A DNA stretch of 7,295 nt from assembly GCA_938040985.1 (NCBI GenBank), contig CALHZD010000005.1, forward strand, positions 1 to 7,295, given 5' to 3'. This DNA is from an uncultured Propionivibrio sp. Its GTDB lineage: Bacteria; Pseudomonadota; Gammaproteobacteria; Burkholderiales; Rhodocyclaceae. The position numbers were made by a program, and so were the translations under genes. The stretch's first letter is position 1. Every line of letters begins with the position of its first letter. Positions 1-5,037 of this stretch are shown in pieces. The notes beneath the pieces are model-generated. The model was given only the letters and a program-made list of their open reading frames with translations. It was not told the origin of the DNA and did no database searches.

Positions 1-40
1 AGCCCGCGTAAAACGGGCGTTTCCGGATAGGCTGCCCGCC
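1..40 (-). repeat. Inverted copy of the 40-bp tandem repeat unit
   Basis: Read on the minus strand, this block contains CCTATCCG, then 11 bases, then TTTACGCGGG. That is the same order and spacing as in the units that follow on the plus strand, for example CCTATCCG (151-158), 11 bases, TTTACG. The last unit before the direct array is therefore head-to-head with it. The block also holds a short internal hairpin, GCCCG/CGGGC, at 2-18. It touches the window edge, so more copies may lie outside. Confidence 0.55.
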
Positions 41-281
41 AGCCCAGTGTTTACGGGCACTCCAGACCCGCCTATCTGCCAGCCCAGTGTTTACGCGGGG
101 TCCCGGCCTGCTTGTCTGCTGGCCCAGTATTTACAAGGAATTCAGACCTGCCTATCCGCCAGCCCAGTATTTACGTGGGATTCAGGCCTGCCTATCCGCA
201 AACCCAGTATTTACGGGCACCCCAGATTTACCTGCCTGCAAGAGCCCCCTGTTTACGGGCGCTCCCAGCATAGCTGTTGCT
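41..281 (+). repeat. Degenerate tandem array, exact 40-bp period
   Basis: Five units start at 41, 81, 121, 161 and 201, each exactly 40 bp. A sixth, decayed unit starts near 241 and is shifted by one or two bases. The conserved core is CCCAGTRTTTACG at the start of each unit, with CCTGCCTATCYGCC near its end. Bases 15-25 of the unit vary most. Because 40 is not a multiple of three, an open frame running through the array changes reading frame at every unit, so the ORFs here are not repeat proteins. There is no invariant repeat with unique spacers, so it is not a CRISPR array. Its function is unknown; a minisatellite or a non-coding structural element is likely. Confidence 0.85.
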
Positions 282-368
282 ACGCTTTATTCAACCCGCA
301 ATGTGGAGAGGCTTGGGGAGGAAATTTACCGAGGGGAATTGCCGTAACCGCGCGCTTTTGCCCGGGCA

Positions 369-749
369 TCAGGTCTGTACGCTGCCGTGTTCGCCGTTTT
401 CGTGCAGGTAATCGAGCAGGACGGCGATGTGCGAGTGTTCGGGTTGCTTGACGGCGGTAAGCAGCACGGTGTGCGGGCGTGCCTGGCTGAGCCGCCATAG
501 TTCGGCTAGCGCCGCCTGATGGACGGGGTCAAGCAATTCCGCGCGGTAGCGTGCGGCGAATTCGGCGTAGCGATTGCTGCTGTCGGCGTGGTACCAGCGG
601 CGCAGTTCAGCTGAGGGAGTCAGATTTTTCAGCCAGACCACCTGCGCCATCAATTCCTTATGGACGCCGCGCGGATAGAGGCGGTCGAGGAAGACGCCGG
701 TGCTATCCGCTTGGGGGGTATAGTCGTAAATGCGCTGGACGCTGAACAT
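369..749 (-). CDS. DUF488 (YeaO-like) family protein
   Basis: This is a 126-residue cytoplasmic protein of the DUF488/YeaO family, whose biochemical role is not established. The N-terminal signature is VQRIYDYTP, followed by VFLDRLYPRGV, then a WLKNLTPSAELRRWYH segment. Later come RYRAEL and, near the C-terminus, TVLLTAVKQPEHSHIAVL. These match the order of the family blocks (RVYD, VDRLWPRG, WLKDLAPSTELRKWF, RYRAEL, TLLYAAKDEEHNHAVVL). The start at 749 was chosen because AAAGGAAAAACC precedes that ATG and the family blocks begin right after it; an in-frame ATG at 833 would add 28 unrelated residues. It lies downstream of the exporter gene on the same strand but about 130 bp away, with its own promoter-like sequence. 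The family assignment is firm; function cannot be inferred. Confidence 0.88.
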   Translation of the reverse strand: MFSVQRIYDYTPQADSTGVFLDRLYPRGVHKELMAQVVWLKNLTPSAELRRWYHADSSNRYAEFAARYRAELLDPVHQAALAELWRLSQARPHTVLLTAVKQPEHSHIAVLLDYLHENGEHGSVQT

Positions 750-789
750 GGTTTTTCCTTTCAGAGGGTGACACGATTTCGTACCGTTT

Positions 790-818
790 GTTGTAATCAT
801 TCGGCAGATCGCCGTCAA
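790..818 (-). promoter_or_regulatory. Predicted sigma70-type promoter of the DUF488 gene
   Basis: On the minus strand, TTGACG (818-813) is followed after 17 bases by TACAAC (795-790). The -35 box matches the consensus at five of six positions and the -10 box at four of six. It lies about 40 bp upstream of the start codon at 749. This suggests the gene is not dependent on read-through from the exporter gene. Confidence 0.45.
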
Positions 819-841
819 CGTCTGAGCCGACACCGCAGGAT

Positions 842-860
842 TCGCCCGGGATGCGGGCGA
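842..860 (-). terminator. Weak hairpin just after the exporter stop codon
   Basis: TCGCCCG (842-848) and CGGGCGA (854-860) form a 7-bp GC-rich stem with a 5-base loop, 20 bp past the stop codon of the exporter gene. No T-tract follows on the minus strand, so an intrinsic terminator is only a weak call. The hairpin could instead protect the 3' end of the mRNA. Confidence 0.25.
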
Positions 861-880
861 TAAACCGCCGGATCACAGCA

Positions 881-2278
881 TCAGCGGTTACGGATTCTGG
901 TGGCAAAAAACAGCACAACAACGGTCAGAATAACGCCACAGCCGCAGGCGAGATGCACGCCGTCCAGCATGCGCAGCGGGGCGGTTGCCTGGGTAGAAAA
1001 ACGTTCGCCTACGCCGGTTACGCCGACAAAAAACGCCGCGCCGAGGGCGCCTGCAATCGGGTTGATGGTGGAAATGATGGCGGTGCCGTGCGGGTTGAGG
1101 TGTTTCGGCAGGGCATTCAGGCCGTGCGTTTCGCAGGTAATCGCGCTGGCGATGGCGATGGCGAAGCAGGCAAAGAGAACGGCCAGCCGCACGGTATTGC
1201 CGCTGGCGTCGAGGCTGGCATACAGCGCGAGAAAACTCGCCGCCATGATGATGCCGCCGGGCAGCATGACGTAGCGCGCGCCTTTGCGGTCGAGCACCCA
1301 GCCAAACAGCGGCGCGCAAACAGCTTCGACGATACTCGCTGGCAGAAGAACCAGCCCCGTGACCGTACCGGAAAGCAGCAGCACCTGCTGCATATACATG
1401 GGCAGCAGCAATTCCAGACCAAGAAAAAGGAAAAAAGCCAGGGCGAGAATAATCATCGCATAGCGGTATTGCGGATACATGAAGGCGCGCACATCCAGCA
1501 GGGGTTCTTGCAGCGATAACTGGCGGCGACAAAACCAGACAATCAACCAGATGGCGGCAACGAACAAGCCGCCAAATTGCGGCAGCGTCAAATGGCTAAA
1601 TTGACTGCCGGCAAAAACCAGACTGCCGAATCCCGTCATCGCCAATAAGGCCGACAAACCGTCAATACGCGGTTTGGTGGTCGGAATAATATTGACCTTT
1701 AGTACCGTGACGACAATCACCATCGCCGCGATAAAGAATGGCATCGTAAAAATAAACAAATAGCGCCAGCCATAATGATCGACAATAAAACCGGATAAGG
1801 TCGGGCCAATGGCCGGGGCGGCGGTAAAAATCATCGCGACCAGGCTCATCGCCCGACCGCGTTGCTGCGGCGGGTAAATGGCGAGCAGCACATTCATCAG
1901 CAGCGGTATCTGAATAGCGGCGCCGATAGCCTGTATCAGGCGACCGGCCAAGAGGACGGGGAAACTGGGCGCGAAGGCACAAATAACCGTTCCCGTTAAA
2001 AAAATGCCGAGGGTCAGGAGCGCCGTCATGCGTGTACTGAACCATTGAATAACATTGGCAGTAATCGGCGTTAACGCCCCCATAATCAACAGAAAACCGG
2101 TGGTCATCCATTGCACTGTACTTTTATCAATGGAGAAGTAGTGCATGATATGGGTCAGGGCAACATTCAATAACGTTTCATTCAAGAAGCCAAAGAATGC
2201 ACCGAGGAATAAGGTGCCGATAATCAGCACGGCGGGAAAATCAGGATCCTGGGCGAAATAGTCGTAACGGCTTAGCAT
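881..2278 (-). CDS. MFS multidrug exporter, DHA2 family (LmrB/EmrB-like)
   Basis: This is an inner-membrane drug:proton antiporter of the DHA2 group of the major facilitator superfamily, 465 residues. Such proteins usually have 14 membrane helices, and hydrophobic segments run throughout the sequence. Near the N-terminus, LNETLLNVALTHI (about 32-44) and STVQWMTTGFLLIMGALTPI match the DHA2 motif D1. GRLIQAIGAAI (about 112-122) is motif B with its arginine, and AIGPTLSGFIVDHYGWRYLF is the antiporter motif C. The N-terminal half resembles LmrB-type lincomycin resistance proteins. No periplasmic adaptor or outer-membrane gene is adjacent, so it probably works alone. The ATG at 2278 is preferred because it leaves a normal short tail before helix 1. 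An in-frame ATG at 2347 would add 23 residues across a palindromic, operator-like sequence. Neither start has a clear ribosome binding site. The substrate is unknown. Confidence 0.88.
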   Translation of the reverse strand: MLSRYDYFAQDPDFPAVLIIGTLFLGAFFGFLNETLLNVALTHIMHYFSIDKSTVQWMTTGFLLIMGALTPITANVIQWFSTRMTALLTLGIFLTGTVICAFAPSFPVLLAGRLIQAIGAAIQIPLLMNVLLAIYPPQQRGRAMSLVAMIFTAAPAIGPTLSGFIVDHYGWRYLFIFTMPFFIAAMVIVVTVLKVNIIPTTKPRIDGLSALLAMTGFGSLVFAGSQFSHLTLPQFGGLFVAAIWLIVWFCRRQLSLQEPLLDVRAFMYPQYRYAMIILALAFFLFLGLELLLPMYMQQVLLLSGTVTGLVLLPASIVEAVCAPLFGWVLDRKGARYVMLPGGIIMAASFLALYASLDASGNTVRLAVLFACFAIAIASAITCETHGLNALPKHLNPHGTAIISTINPIAGALGAAFFVGVTGVGERFSTQATAPLRMLDGVHLACGCGVILTVVVLFFATRIRNR

Positions 2279-2297
2279 GGTGCTGTGCGTGAAGGAG

Positions 2298-2309
2298 GAG
2301 AGCGCTCTC
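2298..2309. promoter_or_regulatory. 12-bp perfect palindrome upstream of the exporter gene (candidate operator)
   Basis: GAGAGCGCTCTC is its own reverse complement and ends 20 bp upstream of the preferred exporter start. Position and symmetry fit a binding site for a dimeric regulator such as a TetR or MarR protein, families that often control drug exporters. No regulator gene lies in this window. A 12-bp palindrome can arise by chance, so the role is inference. Confidence 0.3.
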
Positions 2310-2385
2310 GTTGACAGTTGAATAGATAAAAAAGCGTAACCAGGCATACCGATGCGGTAGCGCTTGAAATATCCGCAGAACAGCT

Positions 2386-2426
2386 CGAGGCATTTAGCCG
2401 GCTTGAACAGCCGGCTAAATGCCTCG
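2386..2426. terminator. Perfect 17-bp inverted repeat with 7-base loop
   Basis: CGAGGCATTTAGCCGGC (2386-2402) and its exact reverse complement (2410-2426) flank the loop TTGAACA. Transcripts from either strand would form a very stable hairpin. It lies about 57 bp past the SemiSWEET stop codon and upstream of the exporter start, both on the minus strand. A transcription barrier between the two genes is therefore the simplest reading. No run of T follows on either strand, so it is not a textbook intrinsic terminator. It could also be a mobile palindromic element or an operator. Confidence 0.5.
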
Positions 2427-2483
2427 TGATATTACCGGGGGTTTAGCGGATGGAATAAAACTGGGACGAATCCTACGCGGCGT

Positions 2484-2741
2484 TCACAGACTCGTCACGC
2501 ATGTGATTATTCCCAGCACGACACCGGGTGCGTTAGCAATCGCAATTGGCCAATCGCGCTCTTTCTTGAAAAGGCCATACACCACCCACAGCGTGCAGTT
2601 GATCGCGGCGCAGAGCGGTTGGATCGGGCTTCCTTTATTCCCGGCCAAGTTATTTTGAATTTGAAAAACATAAGATACATACATGCAAATGGAAGCAACT
2701 GTAGCAACAACAGCTAAAATACGAATTTGTTTTTCAGTCAT
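2484..2741 (-). CDS. SemiSWEET sugar transporter (MtN3/saliva family)
   Basis: SemiSWEETs are three-helix membrane proteins that dimerise to form a bidirectional, proton-independent sugar carrier in the inner membrane. This one has 85 residues, the usual length. Hydrophobic helices lie at about 7-29, 40-58 and 65-83. The sequence NNLAGNKGSPIQPL (30-43), AINCTLWVVYGLFKKERD and ANAPGVVLGIIT matches the family closely. In helix 1 the usual proline-glutamine pair reads FQ (F26-Q27, codon TTT), a notable loss of a conserved proline. The start at 2741 was chosen because it gives the family N-terminus MTEKQIR and AGGA lies 11 bp upstream; the in-frame ATG at 2792 would add 17 AT-rich residues and lies upstream of the predicted promoter. 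The gene stands alone between AT-rich DNA and the 17-bp hairpin. The sugar carried is unknown. Confidence 0.9.
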   Translation of the reverse strand: MTEKQIRILAVVATVASICMYVSYVFQIQNNLAGNKGSPIQPLCAAINCTLWVVYGLFKKERDWPIAIANAPGVVLGIITCVTSL

Positions 2742-2782
2742 GATTAAACGTGTCCTATGGTAAATAATAATCTTAGGGATAT

Positions 2783-2791
2783 AGTATAACA
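2783..2791 (-). promoter_or_regulatory. Predicted extended -10 promoter of the SemiSWEET gene
   Basis: On the minus strand the sequence TGTTATACT is a good extended -10 element (TG, one base, TATACT), placed 42 bp before the start codon at 2741. A TTGTCA hexamer lies at 2815-2810 but the spacer of 21 bases is too long for a normal -35, so the TG extension would have to carry the promoter. AT-rich DNA raises the chance of a false hit. Confidence 0.4.
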
Positions 2792-2966
2792 TATTTATTT
2801 TTCTATACGTGACAAACTCGTCTGCATATCATAATTACTTTTCATACTTTGCGTGCTTTTACTATCGATCAATATTGAACTAATAATTAACAAGCTTTAT
2901 AGAATACTATATATAGCAACCTGCAATAATAGCAATACCATAAATATTACAGCCGCCACTAATCTA
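2792..2966. other. AT-rich intergenic stretch without a supported gene
   Basis: The region between the divergent SemiSWEET and glutathione S-transferase genes (2742-3062, about 320 bp) is much richer in A and T than its neighbours. It holds a promoter-like element for each flanking gene at its two ends. The middle shows no convincing gene. A minus-strand reading at about 3003-2900 is strongly hydrophobic but lacks a good start and is closed by TAA. The composition suggests foreign or non-coding DNA. Confidence 0.5.
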
Positions 2967-2998
2967 TTGATATAGTAAAAAATGAATTTCTCTATTAT
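2967..2998 (+). promoter_or_regulatory. Possible promoter of the glutathione S-transferase gene
   Basis: TTGATA (2967-2972) is followed by TCTATT/TATTAT at 2991-2998, giving an 18- to 20-base spacer. A second TATTATAAA lies at 3010-3018, closer to the gene, but without a clear -35 partner. One of the two is likely to drive the gene starting at 3063. The AT-rich background weakens the call. Confidence 0.3.
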
Positions 2999-3062
2999 CC
3001 GTGATGCGCTATTATAAACCGCGTAAAATGTCTTTAAGTCCACCTTCCCGGAGCCCCATCTC

Positions 3063-3674
3063 ATGAAACTCTATACCAGCACCACTTCCCCCTACGCCCG
3101 CATGGTCATGCTCGCCGCCCTCGCGCGCGGCATGGACGAGTTGCAACTCGCCTACGTCGATCCGTGGACGACACCGGCCGAACTCACCGCCATCAACCCG
3201 CTCTCGCAAGTGCCAACGCTCATTGCCGACAACGGCACCATCATCATCAACAGCCCGCTCATTCTCGATTACCTTTTCGACCACCCCTTCCAGGGCGCGC
3301 AGCAGGCGGCGCTGGCCGGCTACGGCTACGAACTGCTCGACCAAGTCGTTAAAGCCTACTCGCTCGCCCGCTTCCAGCCAGAAAACACCCCCGCGCACCC
3401 GCACATCGCCCGCGCCCGCGACGCTGTCGCGCGTGGCCTCGCCCACTGCCCGCCGCTCGATGCGGCAAGCAACGACATCGCCAACCACGTTCTCGGCATG
3501 GCGCTCTCCTACGCCGAACTGCGCCACGGCGACCTCTACCGCGCCCACCTCAGCGCCGCCAATCAGCAAGCCTTTGCTACTTACTGCCAACGCCCCGACG
3601 TGCGCGCCGTCGCCATCACCCAACTGGAACAGCGCCCCGCCAGCATCGGCGAATTGCGCCACGCGGTGCAATAA
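3063..3674 (+). CDS. Glutathione S-transferase family protein (YibF-like)
   Basis: This is a cytosolic protein of 203 residues with the glutathione S-transferase fold, usual for the family. The N-terminal thioredoxin-like domain starts MKLYTSTTSPYARMV. It continues with the YVDPWTTPAEL and NPLSQVPTL segments; P51 is the expected cis-proline that shapes the glutathione site. NSPLILDYL (63-71) corresponds to the conserved acidic-Ser pair, with Asn instead of Glu or Asp. The all-helical C-terminal domain follows from about residue 85. SPYAR, VDPW and NP..VP fit bacterial YibF-like proteins best. CGGAG lies 9 bp before the ATG. The gene is GC-rich, in contrast to the AT-rich DNA on both sides, and is monocistronic by position. 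Substrate unknown; it may conjugate or reduce electrophiles with glutathione. Confidence 0.87.
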   Translation: MKLYTSTTSPYARMVMLAALARGMDELQLAYVDPWTTPAELTAINPLSQVPTLIADNGTIIINSPLILDYLFDHPFQGAQQAALAGYGYELLDQVVKAYSLARFQPENTPAHPHIARARDAVARGLAHCPPLDAASNDIANHVLGMALSYAELRHGDLYRAHLSAANQQAFATYCQRPDVRAVAITQLEQRPASIGELRHAVQ

Positions 3675-3730
3675 ACCCAACCTTCCGCCCAGCAGGGCAC
3701 ATCGGCCGCATCGGCAAAACGCCCGAAAAT

Positions 3731-4063
3731 ATGAAAATATTTTTTTGGAATTGCAAAGAAAACCCGCGCGCTAAAATCCAGTGATTGAAATCAACAAATG
3801 CTGATTTATTTGTTATCGCAGAATACGAAAATCCTGAAACAACAGAACCCGGAGAATATAAAAAAGGGGCGATTAACCATATCTGGGCAGGACTGATACC
3901 TTATAAAGGGTTGGCAATAATTGCTAACCCACAAATAAAACTGTAAGCCTGTGACTGGCCAGACTATTTATTTAGAAACTATCTTCCAGTTAAAATTAAT
4001 AACAATATAAATTTATTGGCTATTTAGGTAAATAATATAATTTTCGCAAAGAAAATTGGCTAA
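3731..4063 (+). pseudogene. Remnant of an endonuclease/exonuclease/phosphatase (EEP) family gene
   Basis: From the ATG at 3731 one continuous frame reads MKIFFWNCKENPRAKIQ, stop, then LKSTNADLFVIAEYENPE and, later, YKGLAIIANPQIKL, stop. It goes on with ACDWPDYLFRNYLPVKIN and NNINLLAI, stop, and ends with VNNIIFAKKIG before a double stop. The pattern FWN, then L.VIAEYEN, then a GLAIIAN strand, then a YLPV and LLA strand is that of the N-terminal half of EEP-fold phosphoesterases. N7 and E31 fit the metal-site Asn and Glu. In-frame stops are TGA at 3782, TAA at 3944, TAG at 4025 and TAA at 4061. The TAG sits where related proteins often have Trp (TGG). The catalytic C-terminal half (GDFN and the terminal His) is absent. 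The DNA is AT-rich, unlike its neighbours. I infer a decayed, truncated gene, probably acquired. Family recognition is from memory and without alignment. Confidence 0.65.
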
Positions 4064-4065
4064 TA

Positions 4066-4241
4066 GTTTTATACGCCATACTCTTAATAAGCCATACTCT
4101 ATCGACTATTGTATCACCCGGTTATTTAGGCAGCTTTTTTCTTCACTTTTTTACTGACCGTCGGTTCAGCGTATACGGGTAAATAAATTCCAGCGCGTCC
4201 ACACCCTTTGGGACAATTTAGCCAGCACCGATGGATGCACA
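4066..4241. other. Intergenic stretch between the EEP remnant and the pet promoter
   Basis: No gene is seen. The segment holds an imperfect short direct repeat, GCCATACTCT at 4075-4084 and 4091-4100, and two T-runs at about 4134-4140 and 4149-4154. No convincing hairpin precedes the T-runs. It is AT-rich up to about 4160 and then becomes more GC-rich toward the pet operon. Confidence 0.5.
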
Positions 4242-4250
4242 TGCTATACT
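4242..4250 (+). promoter_or_regulatory. Predicted extended -10 promoter of the petABC operon
   Basis: TGCTATACT has the TG extension and TATACT hexamer of an extended -10 promoter. No good -35 is found 16-18 bases upstream. Transcription would begin near 4257, leaving a leader of about 120 bases to the preferred petA start. An inverted repeat, TTCCTG (4263-4268) and CAGGAA (4281-4286), lies in this leader. Confidence 0.45.
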
Positions 4251-4376
4251 CAATACTACCTATTCCTGCGCGGGTAAATACAGGAAAATTCACCGCTTAT
4301 GCCGCGCAAGGCGTGTTTTACCATTCAAAGACATCTGATACGGCAATTGACGATTGACGTAGCTGCTATCCGGAAC

Positions 4377-4985
4377 ATGTTCAAACTTAAGCGCCCTATT
4401 TCGCCGCCGGAAGAAGCTTCGGCGCAACCCAGAAAAGACGCCGGAGAAAATCTGCCGCCGTTGCAAGAACACAAACGCCAGTGTTTGTGCAAGCTGACGC
4501 GGCTGGTCGGCGCTGCGGGGGTCGCGACGGCGATGTGGCCGCTACTTTCCGCTTTGGGGCCGGACGAGGAAACCCTGGCCGATGGCGAACCTATCGATAT
4601 TGCGCTGGGAGATATCGCGCCCGGTCAGACGGTGCGCCGCCTCTGGCGCGGCCGGCTGGTGCTGATTCGCCACCGGACGGAAGAAGAAATCGCACAGGCC
4701 AGGGCGCTGGACGGCAAGACAGTGATTTCGCCGCAAGCGGATGCCGAGCGGGTCAAGCCGGGCCACGAGCAGTGGCTGGTGGTGTATGGTCACTGCCCGC
4801 ATGCCGGCTGTATTCCCAATGAGCTGGCAGGCGGAAATCTCGGCTGGCTGTGCCCCTGCCATGGTTCCGAATTCGATCTGTCCGGGCGGGTGACGCGCGG
4901 CCCGTCCACCGAAAATCTGGCGATTCCCGACTACGCTTTCCATGCGGACGGACTCACGCTTCGCCTGGGCGTAAAGAGCGTATAA
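4377..4985 (+). CDS. petA: Ubiquinol-cytochrome c reductase Rieske iron-sulfur subunit
   Basis: This subunit carries electrons from quinol at the Qo site to cytochrome c1 through its 2Fe-2S cluster, on the periplasmic side of the inner membrane. From M1 at 4377 the protein has 202 residues, normal for the family. An N-terminal anchor with a Tat-like signal, KRQCLCKLTRLVGAAG (33 onward), precedes a head domain. That head resembles the alphaproteobacterial type (LIRHRTEEEIAQAR, then a PQADAERVK stretch). The cluster ligands are C140, H142, C159 and H162, and C145 and C161 would form the disulfide. Three features are odd. The first loop is CPHAGC rather than CTHLGC. F166 replaces the usual Tyr. 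The twin arginine is KR. The upstream in-frame ATG at 4299 has AGGAA 13 bp before it and would add 26 residues, but those use rarer codons and make the tail unusually long. The gene is first in the operon, 52 bp before petB. Confidence 0.93.
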   Translation: MFKLKRPISPPEEASAQPRKDAGENLPPLQEHKRQCLCKLTRLVGAAGVATAMWPLLSALGPDEETLADGEPIDIALGDIAPGQTVRRLWRGRLVLIRHRTEEEIAQARALDGKTVISPQADAERVKPGHEQWLVVYGHCPHAGCIPNELAGGNLGWLCPCHGSEFDLSGRVTRGPSTENLAIPDYAFHADGLTLRLGVKSV

Positions 4986-5037
4986 ACTGCCCGGCGCGTA
5001 CAAGGGCAAAGACAAACGATGGCGCAGAAAGCAGACG

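Noticed and set aside
1..281. CRISPR array or integron attC sites
   Set aside because: There are no invariant repeats with unique spacers; similarity extends through the whole unit. No cas or integrase gene is in the window and no attC-type core was found.
359..368. TGCCCGGGCA palindrome next to the DUF488 stop as terminator
   Set aside because: It is a 10-bp palindrome with no loop, and the minus strand continues with A rather than T.
47..451. Open reading frames over the 40-bp array that give proteins with recurring QYLRGIQ/VFTG-like words
   Set aside because: The 40-bp period shifts the frame at each unit, the frames overlap each other and the DUF488 gene, and no ribosome binding site or family match is seen.
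851..1519. Long plus-strand ORF of 222 residues opposite the exporter gene
   Set aside because: It is antisense to a well-supported MFS gene, is rich in Gly, Gln, Arg and Asn, and shows no domain.
3019..3028. CCGCGTAAAA shared between the first repeat unit (4-13) and the leader of the glutathione S-transferase gene, as a dispersed repeat copy
   Set aside because: The match is only 10 bases and the flanks do not align, so chance is the better explanation.
3012..3680. Minus-strand ORF of 222 residues opposite the glutathione S-transferase gene
   Set aside because: It is the GC-rich shadow of a clear glutathione S-transferase gene and is low in complexity (many Val, Gly, Glu).
3731..4063. Stop codon read-through or selenocysteine in the EEP-like frame
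   Set aside because: Three different stop codons occur in the same frame and the catalytic C-terminal half is missing, so decay is far simpler than recoding.
4110..4156. Intrinsic terminator formed by the two T-runs
   Set aside because: No GC-rich hairpin could be found immediately before either T-run.
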